A stretch of DNA of 47,058 nucleotides from Okeania sp. KiyG1 (GTDB taxonomy: Bacteria; Cyanobacteriota; Cyanobacteriia; Cyanobacteriales; Microcoleaceae), in assembly GCF_014132355.1 (NCBI RefSeq), contig NZ_BLZO01000130.1:1-47058 (forward strand). The letters are read 5' to 3'. Each line of letters starts with the position of its first letter. Position 1 is the stretch's first letter. The translations under genes and the position numbers were made by a program. Positions 34,209 to 43,600 of this stretch are shown here, in pieces. The notes under the pieces were generated by a model. The model did no database searches and was not told the DNA's origin. It saw only the letters and a program-made list of their open reading frames with translations.

Positions 34209-34362
34209 AATTATTAAAATCATAAGGGTCGCGCCACCCCGCCTTTTAAGGCGCAATATTTTTGGAGAGTTGCTCAAATCCCCTACTTCCCCTCCCCTCC
34301 ACCGGAGGGGTTAGAGGTGGGTTGACTTCTGACTTCTGACTTCTAACTTATGACTTCGTTAA
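34209..34362 (-). repeat. Dispersed repeat D, copy 2 (inverted)
   Basis: Read on the minus strand it runs TTAACGAAGTCATAAGTTAG ... CTCCAAAAATATTGCGCC, TTAAAAGGCGGGGTGGCGCG and ACCC, matching copies at 17827-17988 and 38282-38456. Confidence 0.65.
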
Positions 34363-34392
34363 GGTGTGATTTAGAAGTAGATTATTTTGATT

Positions 34393-34510
34393 AGACATCT
34401 CCAATAATAAAAAATAAAATCAATTATTCTACTCTTATTCATCAATTATTTCCCTACTCTGTAAGGACATTGCATGCAACGTCCCTACTCCCTCTTTTAT
34501 GGAGATGTCT
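34393..34510. mobile_element. MITE E2
   Basis: Inverted ends AGACATCTCCA / GGAGATGTCT with ATT on both sides (34390-34392, 34511-34513). Orientation is opposite to E1. The interior includes TACTCCCTCTTTTATGGAG and TGCATGCAACGTCCCTAC. It ends 14 bp before the aldolase stop. Confidence 0.7.
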
Positions 34511-34524
34511 ATTAATTTTAAAAT

Positions 34525-35166
34525 TCAATTGTTTGCTGAAAGTTCTCTAACTAGAACCTGAGCTTGTCGAGCGATCGCTTCCCAATTTTGAGCAATTATT
34601 AAATCTTTGGGAAATAGTTTCCCCGATAAACCTACAGCAATTGCACCTGCTTTTATAAATTCTTTAGCATTTTCTAAGGTGACTCCACCAGTAGGAATTA
34701 GAGGAATTTCTCCTAAAGGTCCTTGCAAACTTGTGATATAAGTTGCGCCTCCTACTGATGAAATAGGATATATTTTAACACAGCTAGCTCCTGCCTGCCA
34801 AGCTGTAACTATTTCTGTAGGAGAAAGAGCGCCGGGAATAATTGGAACTGCTGCTATTTTTGCTGTTTGAATCATAGCAGGGTTAGTATGTGGCGTAAAG
34901 ATAAATTGGCAACCAATTTTGAGTGCTTTTTGTAACTCTTCTATGGTTAATAATGTGCCTGTACCAATTATACAAGTGGGTAATTCAGAGCGGAGTAAAG
35001 TAATTAATTCTGATGCTTTATGACTGTTCCAAGTGATTTCTACTATGCGTATACCACCAGCGACAACTGCTTTTGCCATTTTCCTACCAACCTCGATTTC
35101 TGAGGCACGAATAACAGCGATGATTCGATTTTTTTTTAATATTTTTAACCAGCTTTCTTGATTCAT
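34525..35166 (-). CDS. eda: KDPG/KHG aldolase
   Basis: The 213-residue class I aldolase cleaves 2-keto-3-deoxy-6-phosphogluconate (Entner-Doudoroff) and/or 4-hydroxy-2-oxoglutarate to pyruvate plus aldehyde. Starting at ATG 35166 it reads MNQESWLKILKKNRIIAVIR. The general-base Glu is in IVEITWNSHKA, GTGTLLTIEE follows, and FIFTPHTNP and the Schiff-base Lys in SCVKIYPIS are all visible; the phosphate loop is PTGGVTLENAKEFIKAGAIAVG. An in-frame ATG at 35229 would add 21 residues lacking family similarity, so I chose the inner start. No edd gene is nearby. Confidence 0.9.
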   Translation of the reverse strand: MNQESWLKILKKNRIIAVIRASEIEVGRKMAKAVVAGGIRIVEITWNSHKASELITLLRSELPTCIIGTGTLLTIEELQKALKIGCQFIFTPHTNPAMIQTAKIAAVPIIPGALSPTEIVTAWQAGASCVKIYPISSVGGATYITSLQGPLGEIPLIPTGGVTLENAKEFIKAGAIAVGLSGKLFPKDLIIAQNWEAIARQAQVLVRELSANN

Positions 35167-35229
35167 ACTTTTGGTGGAAGGAAGAAGGAAGTTTGAATAA
35201 AATAGATGTATTGAAGTCAAAAATTGCAC

Positions 35230-35866
35230 TAATGAATTAATTTTTATAATTTATAAAATTTAGTTAATAATTAATCATTCAAAATTAATCTAAAGCTTTG
35301 ATGAAATTGCTTTTTTCTCCTTTAGGAGCCATGTAAGAATAATAAGTTGTACAAATTTTATCTGGGATAAATTGTGAAATATATAGCAGTGTGCGCTGGT
35401 ATATTTACAAATTGCAGGGGCTGCCCAATAGCTAAAACTCTTATATTATTCCAACGGATATGCTGCGCAAATGGCAATTTATTCCCCCTGTTGCCTATTG
35501 CCTCTCTTGGTGCGCATTCCCTCTCTTGGTCAGCATTCCCTTGCGACTGGCGTCGTCGCGGGGTCTGACCGCTTGCGACTGGCGTCGTCGCGGGGTCGCA
35601 CCGCTGTTGCCTGTTGCCTGCGCACAGCGCTATAGCTTTTATCAAAAAGACTGTTCAAGTTATTTTTACAAGGCTACTTAAAGTTCAAAAATTAATTATT
35701 AATTATTAATTATTAATTATTAACAATTGCCTCTCCTTGAAAAGGAAGAGGATTGACGCAAAGGGAAAATTAATTCATTGTTTCTCCTTTAAAGGAGAGG
35801 CTTTAAACCTTAATTATTCGGTAATAAAGCTGATAGCTGATAGCTGAAGTGCTGACTGCTTACATC
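35230..35866. other. Intergenic repeats
   Basis: No gene is seen. It contains a direct repeat of GCGACTGGCGTCGTCGCGGG (about 35542 and 35574), ATTAATTATTA arrays (about 35690-35722) and a block with CTTTAAAGGAGAGGCTTTAA shared with about 37400-37610. Frames here are artefacts. Confidence 0.55.
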
Positions 35867-36565
35867 TTAGCTAGTTAATAAATTCAGATATTCCCAGTCC
35901 AATACATCTTGTAATAGAGCTTTATAACCTGCGACATTAGGATGAATGCCATCTGCACAAAGACGTAATCTCCACCAATTTTCGCCCCGACTTAACCACT
36001 TTTCAAACACATCTAAATAAGGAATTTTTCGCTTTAAACAAGCCAACCGAGTTGCCTCTTTATATATAAATTGATCCTCGTGACTATAATATAAACAATC
36101 TTGAAAAGGCATTTTGTCCAAATTAACAGGAACCATTCCCACAAATAGTACAGGACAAAGCTGTTTTGATGTATCCAATAAATTATCTAAAATTGTTTTA
36201 AATTTAGGAAAATCAGTATAGTAACGTCCATTTGGTCTTTGGACTCTGGCAGAATCATTTACCCCAACCGAAAGAATAATAATATCTGGTTGACGATTTC
36301 TTAATTCTCCACGATGGTGAAACTCATGTTCCAGGCGTTGTTCTACTTGTAAAACACGGTTTCCCCGAACTCCAAGATTATACAGTACATGACCAGGACT
36401 GTCTGGCAACATCCATTGCCGTCGTAATCTCTCTACCCATCCACCACCTTCATGATCGCCAAAACCATAAACTAAACTGTCTCCCAAAGCAACTATTTTT
36501 AGGGGATGATGATGAGTCTGAGAAAAGTGCTTTATCGTAGAAGGGGTAGATATTAACATAAGCAA
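35867..36565 (-). CDS. SGNH/GDSL-family esterase
   Basis: The 232-residue hydrolase has all four SGNH blocks: Ser in VALGDSLVYGFG, Gly in NLGVRGNRVLQ, Asn in LSVGVNDSARV, and Asp/His in CADGIHPNVAGY. There is no signal peptide, so it is probably cytoplasmic. Members cleave acyl esters or thioesters, including lysophospholipids; the substrate is not predictable. An in-frame start at 36565 (MLMLISTP) is used; a second Met is three codons in. Confidence 0.9.
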   Translation of the reverse strand: MLMLISTPSTIKHFSQTHHHPLKIVALGDSLVYGFGDHEGGGWVERLRRQWMLPDSPGHVLYNLGVRGNRVLQVEQRLEHEFHHRGELRNRQPDIIILSVGVNDSARVQRPNGRYYTDFPKFKTILDNLLDTSKQLCPVLFVGMVPVNLDKMPFQDCLYYSHEDQFIYKEATRLACLKRKIPYLDVFEKWLSRGENWWRLRLCADGIHPNVAGYKALLQDVLDWEYLNLLTS

Positions 36566-37122
36566 TAAAAATTGGTAATTTTAGTATAAATTTATTAATA
36601 TTGATTGAATTTTAACTAAAAATATTACCATTGACTACCTAATTTAGAGAAAAATATAAAAAAATATAAAAAAATATAAAAAAATATATATGATACTAAA
36701 TCCGGTTTATAGATTATCGCAATTGTGCAGATGCTGGAGATAGGGTTTAGGGGAAATGGGGAGCTTATTAAGGATATATTTTTGACAATCAAGGGGGAAA
36801 GTGGACGACTTAAGCAGAAATACATTCACACTCATAATTTCTACTATCTTTGATAACTGAATTTGATATAAGTAGTAGCTCGTCTAGCTTGAAAATGTGG
36901 GTAAATTTTAGAAAATATAGACCTCTCCCCCCTTGGAAAGGGATCGTAGCGTTGGGTTTTACCCAAAATTTTAGTCTAGACGCGCTAGTAGTCAGATAAT
37001 TTGGCCTAACTACCAATCATCTGTACTTATTAGAGAAAAAATGCTACTATTCTACCAGCATTTTATTCTAAATGTGACTGAAAAGATAATGACTGATAAA
37101 ACTATACAGGCTAATAAAATTT
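36566..37122. other. Intergenic region upstream of rpoZ
   Basis: I see no gene. It contains an AAATATAAAA tandem array (about 36650-36690) and a TAAATCCGGTTTATAG stretch resembling a family-B end without a clear partner. Confidence 0.5.
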
Positions 37123-37374
37123 ATGCACATAGAAAAGCAATCTAGTATTGATTCCGCAGAACTAAGTCGTAGATCTGAAGAGCTGATCAGAGCTGCCTCT
37201 AATCGTTATCGCGTTGTGGTACAAGTAGCTAATCGTGCTAAACGCCGTCGTTATGAAGATTTTGATAATATGGATGAACAATTAATGAAACCTGTTATCC
37301 GTGCTGTAGTCGAAATGTCCGACGAATTGATGCAGCCAGAGATAATTAGTGATGTAAGCAGTAGCATAGTGTAG
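37123..37374 (+). CDS. rpoZ: RNA polymerase omega subunit
   Basis: The 83-residue protein matches cyanobacterial Rpo[21 protein letters not shown] then [20 protein letters not shown] and [19 protein letters not shown]. Omega assists RNA polymerase assembly and sigma factor choice. Length is normal for the phylum. It is followed by repeat DNA shared with 23200-23330. Confidence 0.92.
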   Translation: MHIEKQSSIDSAELSRRSEELIRAASNRYRVVVQVANRAKRRRYEDFDNMDEQLMKPVIRAVVEMSDELMQPEIISDVSSSIV

Positions 37375-37636
37375 TTCAACAATTAATAATTAATAATTAA
37401 TAATTAATTATTACTCCTCCTTGAAAAGAAGAGGATTGACGCTTAAGGAAAAATTTTTTCTTCTCTTGGTCGATGGTCGGCTAGCAAGAAGACCCGCTCT
37501 TGAAAGAGCCGCTTTCCTAGCGGAATGCTATCGCAAACGCGCTCCGCCATCCCTCGACGGCTTTTTTCTCCTTTAAAGGAGAGGCTTTAAACCTTAATTA
37601 TTCGGTAAATACAATAGTAGTTATTTAATAATAGCT
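37375..37636. repeat. Dispersed repeat block F
   Basis: AATTAATAATT arrays are followed by CTCCTTGAAAAGAAGAGGAT, an inverted pair AGACCCGCTCTTGAAAGAGC, and CTTTAAAGGAGAGGCTTTAA, ending AATTATTCGGTAA. Parts recur at about 35700-35835 and, inverted, at 23180-23340. Confidence 0.55.
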
Positions 37637-38284
37637 ATGAGCAAGAAGCGGTGGCTCAAATATTTCAAGATTACAATCGTAACATTAGTAGTTTGGGCTA
37701 GTATCGAAGCTTTATTTTCTTCTACTGCAATTACAGTTAGCCCTTCTACTAATTATCTGTTAGAAACAGTTACAGACCAAGAAAATTTTGAAGACTCAAT
37801 TAAAATTGTCCAACGTCGGGTTAGACCTACAGAAGTATGGCCATTTGTATATGAGACAATACCAGATTTGCCATTAGAAAATAATTACATATCTCAAGAA
37901 ACGGGGGAAGTAGATGCTGAAGAAACTCTGGTTTCACGTTTAATTCGGTATCATCTATATGTGAAAGGCCGTGCTCCCAATTATCGGTTTGACTGGAAAT
38001 TAACATTAGCAGATTATCTTGGGGCTAATGATTATCTACAATCATCGGTTTATCCAGGAAAAGATACTTTAACTGAAAATCCAATGGAGGGCGATCGTCA
38101 AGCTATTCAAAGTTTAACTCGCTCTCAAAGGGAAACTTTAGTTAATAGATTAGTAAATATTTTTAGTGGCGATCCTAACCCTCCATCAATACCAGAAGTA
38201 TATCAGAGAGATAACTCTGGACGTTCAAATCCTAGAGCGCCAATTATTCCCCAACCGGGAGATGCAGATTTGCTGAGGCCTTAA
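37637..38284 (+). CDS. Conserved membrane-anchored protein of unknown function
   Basis: The 215-residue product has one N-terminal membrane helix (YFKITIVTLVVWASIEALFSS, about 9-29) and a soluble, probably periplasmic domain with RPTEVWPFVYETIPDLPLEN and VSRLIRYHLYVKGRAPNYRF. The C-terminal tail is Pro-rich (RAPIIPQPGDADLLRP). It looks conserved in cyanobacteria but I cannot name it. Repeat D begins at its stop. Confidence 0.75.
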   Translation: MSKKRWLKYFKITIVTLVVWASIEALFSSTAITVSPSTNYLLETVTDQENFEDSIKIVQRRVRPTEVWPFVYETIPDLPLENNYISQETGEVDAEETLVSRLIRYHLYVKGRAPNYRFDWKLTLADYLGANDYLQSSVYPGKDTLTENPMEGDRQAIQSLTRSQRETLVNRLVNIFSGDPNPPSIPEVYQRDNSGRSNPRAPIIPQPGDADLLRP

Positions 38285-38456
38285 CGAAGTCAGAAGTCAG
38301 AAGTCAGAAGTCAGAAGCGGTGCGACCCCGCGTCGGCGAAAGACGCACCTGGTAGCGCACCAAGAGAGTCAGAAGTTGTTTTTGTCACGGGGATTTGAGC
38401 CCCCCTCCAAAAACATTTCGCCTTAAAAGGCGGGGTTGCGCGACCCAATTATTTTG
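38282..38456 (+). repeat. Dispersed repeat D, copy 3
   Basis: It starts TAACGAAGTCAGAAGTCAGA right at a stop codon, as copy 1 does, and ends CGCCTTAAAAGGCGGGGTTG, CGCGACCC, AATTATTTTG. The middle carries GTGCGACCCCGCGTCGGCG instead of the CCCACCCC blocks. Confidence 0.65.
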
Positions 38457-38464
38457 AGAAAAAA

Positions 38465-38830
38465 ATGGGACGAATAGTCAAAAGTGGAGCTGGTTGGCGG
38501 TTAGGGTTGAATCCTGAAGCAGAAAAATTTAAGGGTTTAGTTGCAGGAAATGAGTGGTCAATAGAACTGACAGAAGAAGAACTTGAGGATTTTTGCAGAT
38601 TATTAGACCAGTTAAGTAAAGCTATAAACCAGATGGCAGATGAGTTGATGGATGAAGAGAGAATAGTCTGCGAGGCTGAAAGCGATCTACTCTGGATGCA
38701 GGTAGAAGGGTTTCCAGGAAGTTATACTGTTCAGTTCATTTTAAATCAAGGGCGCAGGGGAGAAGGAAAATGGCCTGTACAAGCTGTGCCTGGTTTAGTC
38801 CAAGCAGCACAAATGTTAAAAGTTTTTTAA
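38465..38830 (+). CDS. DUF1818 family protein
   Basis: The 121-residue cyanobacterial protein begins MGRIVKSGAGWRLGLNPEAE and has IELTEEELEDFCRLLDQLSK, CEAESDLLWMQVEGFPGSYT and a WPVQAVPGLVQAAQ tail, the DUF1818 pattern. The role is unknown. The start lies 8 bp after repeat D. Confidence 0.85.
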   Translation: MGRIVKSGAGWRLGLNPEAEKFKGLVAGNEWSIELTEEELEDFCRLLDQLSKAINQMADELMDEERIVCEAESDLLWMQVEGFPGSYTVQFILNQGRRGEGKWPVQAVPGLVQAAQMLKVF

Positions 38831-39002
38831 CTCACATAGCAGAAGGAAGAAGGAAGAAGGAAGACGGAAGAAGGAAGGGGGAAGAGAGAAAAATCTTGCC
38901 TTGTCTGAGTTTTAAGCTTTTGATATGTCCGCGACCTTTTCTTCGACTGCTATAACTATCATAAATGTATAAAAAATATCTCTCTCAAAATATAATAATT
39001 AA

Positions 39003-39030
39003 TTGCATAAGTTTAATATTGTGTTATGCT
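39003..39030 (+). promoter_or_regulatory. Putative promoter of tRNA-Pro
   Basis: TTGCAT (39003-39008) and TATGCT (39025-39030) with a 16-bp spacer, ending 14 bp before the tRNA. Confidence 0.5.
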
Positions 39031-39044
39031 ATATTAATAGTTGT

Positions 39045-39118
39045 CGGGGCGTAGCGCAGCTTGGTAGCGCACCACTTTGGGGTAGTGGGGGTCGTGGGTT
39101 CAAATCCCGCCGCTCCGA
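39045..39118 (+). tRNA. tRNA-Pro (GGG)
   Basis: Folds as a cloverleaf: acceptor CGGGGCG / CGCTCCG (one G-T pair), D arm GCGC/GCGC with AGCTTGGTA, anticodon stem CCACT/AGTGG with loop TTGGGGT (anticodon GGG at 39079-39081), variable GGGTC, T arm GTGGG/CCCGC with TTCAAAT, discriminator A. CCA is not encoded. Confidence 0.95.
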
Positions 39119-39344
39119 TTTTAACTGATATGAGGAGAGGTCCAAAACTCTCCTATAAGGTATTTTGGGTCGGGAAGAGGCTGTTGTTGTATGCAACGTC
39201 CCTACCTCCTAAGCAAGAAAATCATAGCTAAATTTACCAACGCCAGAAATTGTTATTTATTCAAAAAATCGGCGTTGGTTAAAAGGGGTATGATATCATG
39301 TCCGGATAACAGCGGGATAGAACTCCGTTTCGCGCTCCGTGTTA

Positions 39345-39525
39345 TATCAAATCCGGTTAAACAGCTATAGAATGCTTAAGTCAGGAGGAGTCAACCCACC
39401 CCTAACCCCTCCTGGGAGGGGAGGGGAAGTCAGGAGTCAGGAGTCAGGAGGAGAGAGAATTACAAAGATGAGCGTAGTTATGACGATTGGAGAATTTTGT
39501 TATATTCAATAAAACGGATTTGATA
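39345..39525. mobile_element. MITE B4
   Basis: Ends TATCAAATCCGG and ACGGATTTGATA, flanked by TTA on both sides (39342-39344, 39526-39528). The interior has CCCACCCCTAACCCCTCCTG and GTCAGGA repeats. Confidence 0.8.
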
Positions 39526-39635
39526 TTATGTGTCCCGTAGCTAAACAAAAAACTTTCTCCTTCTATTCTTCTTTCTTCCTTCCTGACTCCTGAGATCAAC
39601 TCCTGGGAGGGGTTAAGGTTGGGTTTTCTCCTAAG

Positions 39636-39850
39636 TAATTAGGGTTTGCTGAATAAATCTTTTAGTAGTGGTAGGAGACAGGAGACAGGAGATAGGAGAA
39701 ATTGGAATGAGCGAGGAGGTAGGAGTAAGAATTGTCAATTTGGGATTTTTCTGCCCAAGTATGCGCCTAAAATACGCTCCTTTTTGAGCATAAAGAGCTG
39801 AAAAATTTGCACTGCAAAATGCCGGAATATCCCCAGATAACCACCATTCT
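39636..39850. mobile_element. MITE C4, one end missing
   Basis: It starts TAATTAGGGTTTGCTGA and runs in the order of reversed C1 (GTAGGAGACAGG, CTGCCCAAGTATGCGCCTAA, AATACGCTCC). No partner end was found; the right limit is approximate. It preserves the empty site of the B1 insertion. Confidence 0.6.
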
Positions 39851-40012
39851 CATCCTTTCTTCCTACTAACTTCTTCCTACTAACTTCTTCCTACTAACTT
39901 CTGACTCCTGAGTTCTGACTTGCGCGTAGCGCCATAATTGCCTCTCCGGATCGTAAATAATACTATGTGAATATTTATTTGATAGAATCTACTTCCATCT
40001 GTAAAACTACAG

Positions 40013-40624
40013 ATGGTTTTTTATGTTAAAGATATGGTGTTGAGGGTTGTTTCCAGTAAAAAAATATACAATAAGTTGAAGATTTCCCGCATTTTCTGGT
40101 TTCTACTAGGATTTATATTAACTTTTTGGATTAGTTATCAACAGTTTGCAGGTAATTTAGAAACACCTCAAGCTTTATTTGTACTTGGTGGGGCGATAGA
40201 AAGAGAAGTTTTTGCTGCAGAATTTGCTCGCCAACATCCACAGCTAGATATCTGGGTGTCTTCTGGCACTAACCCGGAATATGCTGACTGGTTATTCTCT
40301 AAGAGTGGTATTTCACAAACTCGCTTACATTTAGACTATAGTGCGGTAGATACTGTAACTAATTTTACTACAATGGTAGATAAATTAAAATCCCACGGTA
40401 TTACAAGTGTTTATCTAGTTACTTCTGATGACCACATGCGTCGCGCTCAAGTTATCGGGGAAATTGTTTTGGGTAGCAGGGGTATTAGTTTTAAACCAAT
40501 GCCAGTACCTTCTGGGCGATCGCCCGAACCCATTGAAAAAGTTATTAGAGATGGGATTAGAGCGATTTTGTGGGTAACTACTGGTTATACTGGTGCAGGA
40601 CTGGTTGCTCCATTATCCTCTTGA
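40013..40624 (+). CDS. YdcF/DUF218-like membrane protein
   Basis: The 203-residue protein has an N-terminal membrane helix (ISRIFWFLLGFILTFWISYQ, about 25-44) and a DUF218 (YdcF/ElyC/SanA-like) domain. Conserved segments are LFVLGGAIEREVFAAEFARQ, WVSSGTNPEYADWLF, DTVTNFTTMVDKL and YLVTSDDHMRRAQVI. Related proteins affect envelope integrity; the reaction is unknown. The start could be ATG 40013 or 40034. The last 40 bp overlap the converging DUF2288 gene. Confidence 0.82.
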   Translation: MVFYVKDMVLRVVSSKKIYNKLKISRIFWFLLGFILTFWISYQQFAGNLETPQALFVLGGAIEREVFAAEFARQHPQLDIWVSSGTNPEYADWLFSKSGISQTRLHLDYSAVDTVTNFTTMVDKLKSHGITSVYLVTSDDHMRRAQVIGEIVLGSRGISFKPMPVPSGRSPEPIEKVIRDGIRAILWVTTGYTGAGLVAPLSS

Positions 40625-43600
40625 GTAACATCAGATTCTTGTACCAAAACAAAAGGTTGTACTATCAAAGCATTAAATTTTTTACTATCATTACTATTCC
40701 AAATTGACAACTGTTCGGCTGAGGGCTTATAAATAAGTTCTCGGCTAATCCAGTCTTGCACAGAAGATGTATTATCAGAAGCGATCGCTACTCCCACATC
40801 TAATAAATCTAAATTTTTGCCGACAATTACTACAGCATCACGTTTTACATGGGGTACTGTTAAACTAAGCAAGCTCATTTCCAGATTACTCTTTTATAGA
40901 ACCTGCTCGTCTTCAGAACCGGACTTGAGACTTTCACCTCATCACGGCTCCTCTCTTAAACGTCCCTTGTCATGGGTACATCCCTACCTTAATGAATAAT
41001 TAATAATTAATAATTAATAATTAATAATTAATAATGAAAAACAAATTAATTAGGGTTTGCGCTCAAAAGTATGAGTGGTAAGACTAGGAGTCAGGAACCA
41101 GAATCCATAATTCAGGATAAATGGGAATTATAGAGGAGGTAGTTGGAAGAATCGTCCCTTAATTTTTCTGCCCAAATATGCGCCAAAATACGCTCATTTT
41201 TTAACCGGAACTAATTAAAAGCTAGCACTTTTTGATACCTAAAAATCTTCAAACCTTTATGTGTAAAAACTTGGAGATTTAATCAGCAATCCCTAATTAT
41301 TCATTATTCATTATTCATTATTCATTATTAAAAGGCAGTTTTAGTATCGTGGCAATGTCGGTGCAACAGTTGTTTATTCTTATATTTGTTGTCACCACCT
41401 TCAGACCTTGGTTTTATATGGTCAACTTCCATGAGGTCAGTTGGTCTAAAGGTTAGTCCACAAGATGCACATTTATTCCTTTGCCGTTTTAACAGCGTTG
41501 TGACTTCTTTCCTTACGCCCGGATATTTACCGATTCTGTTGCTCCAATAAGTCCAGTCACCGTCGTAGGGTGATTTATTACCTTTAACTTTGATGTGCCT
41601 TATAATGGGGACATCTGAGTGTTGGTTTAGCATATATTCGCCATCATTAAGTACCCAGTTCCTGGTTACTTTTACGTTGGGGAAATACTTTTTCTTTACC
41701 CATTTGGCTGACTTATTTGGATGCCTTCTACTTGCCCATCGACCTAGTCTTTTCCATAAAAGACTGTCCAGTTTTTTGAATATTACTTTACTGACTTGTG
41801 TTGAGAAGTAGTTAGCCCATCCCTTTATTACCGGATTTAATTTAGCTATTAGGGCTTCAACTGGTGCGTTCTTATGAGAATCACATATTTCCGCTAGTTT
41901 CCGGTAGTGAGTTTTGATACTCTTGGATGATGGTTTAATCAGTGTTTTAAATCCTTGTTTGGTTGACTTAATCTTCCATTGCCTGATTGTGAATCCTAAG
42001 AAGTCAAATCCGGGTTGGCTTCCTTTATACTCTTCCAAGGTATGGGCAATCTTAGTTTTTTCTGGTTTTAGTTCTAATCCTACCTGGTTTAACCATTCCT
42101 GTATTACGGTTTTAGCTTGTACCACTACTTTGATGTCTTCATGTAGGATAACAAAGTCGAGACTCATAGCGTATGAGATTGAGACTCTGTACTTTATTTT
42201 GCCAACTTACTTGACAGCCATTACCTCTTTTCATGTCAATAGTTTTGGCAAATTCATTGAGTCTTTCCTCCATACCGTGTAAGGCTATGTTTGCTCTTTT
42301 GGGGACTGATGACCCCTCCCTGTGGTGTACCCACCCCATCCCCTCCCGGGAGGGGAGCCAGAGGGGTGGGTGGAATTGATTATTGTCCATCACTCCAGAC
42401 TTTAACCATTGTTTGATTAATCGTCTATAAGGAGATTGGCTCACTTTTCCTAGTAGTGCATCATGGTTAATTCGGTCAAAACATTTTGATATGTCAGCAT
42501 CCAGTACATATTTAGGTTTTTTGTGAATGCTGTCAAAGATTGCCCCAATGGCATCTTGTGCTGACCTCCGGAAAAGACCATAGCTATTAGGTTCAAAAAG
42601 TGCCTCCCACTCTGGTTCCATACCTAATTTCACCAAGGCTTGTAACGCACGGTCGTACATCGTGGGGATGCCTAGCGGGCGCTGTCTTGAGTGCGTCTTA
42701 CATTCTGAGGAAACCTCATCCATTAGCACTCGCTTTTCATCTTTTCCTGGTTTTGGTATATAGACTCTGCGGGTGGGACTTGCTTTGATGTGGCGTGATG
42801 CGAGTAGGTTCACCAAGTTGAATCGTTGCATTGGAGATATATTTTTTATACCATCTATTCCAGCAGTTTTCTTTCCCTGGTTATCTTGTGTCACGCGTCT
42901 AACAGCTAGCAACCTTGCGTAGTAACTTTTTAAAAGAAGTTTTTGGTATCTGTGCATCTTGCGGATTTCGCCACTCATGGATGCTCTGTAAATCAATTTT
43001 TGTAATCGGAACACAGATTTCTCTACCTTCTTCCAATTGATATCCTTCCATTTAAGGTTAGGATTGATTGAAACTTGTGAAGGTATATCCTCTGTATCCC
43101 ATGCTACGCTTAAAAATAGTTTAGGGTTTCCTAATCTTCTTTTTAGTGTCTGAGCTTTATTCATTACTATTCATTGCCTTACATTACGTCTAACAGTGGG
43201 TACGTCTGCAAATAAAGCTTTTTACCCAATCCTACTCTCTCTTTGACCTGCAACCGTTGTGCAGATTGACCTTGAATGGCTTCCTAAGTTCTCGACCTAC
43301 ATTCTTAGGATGTCTTAGAGAGGTTTCCTCGTTCCCTTATTCCTTTATTACGACTGATTTAGCGGGGTAAAATCTCCCGGAGGGCGCGATATGGTTGTTG
43401 ATATAGACTAGGTTATGCCTATATCCATTGACCCCCTGACTTTGTCCTACATTCCATAGCTACCTTGGGAATGGATAATGGTGACGAGAGTTTAATTACC
43501 TTCCTATTCGTCCACTTGTCAGTCTCTGCTAGCGGTATCGTTCCTGGCAACTGGTATTGTCCCGCATTTAAGCCAGCTTCGGAGGTTGATGTTCATTCTC

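Larger units (their letters stand above)
39119..40012. other. Long intergenic region of mobile repeats
   Basis: No gene is seen. It contains a TATCATGTCCGG half-end (about 39294-39305), element B4 (39345-39525), a truncated family-C copy C4 (from 39636) and CTTCCTACTAA tandem units (about 39868-39900). Confidence 0.6.

Noticed and set aside
35358-35681. Frames of 64-95 codons rich in Arg and Cys
   Set aside because: Derived from the GCGACTGGCGTCGTCGCGGG direct repeat; mutually overlapping on both strands.
36690-36875. Another family-B element (TAAATCCGGTTTATAG to GAATTTGATATA)
   Set aside because: Ends are too diverged and no flanking duplication can be read.
40585-40878. Stand-alone 97-residue protein starting MSLLSLTVPHV
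   Set aside because: The first residues are encoded by the intron's 3' end; the true N-terminus is the exon at 43756-43814.
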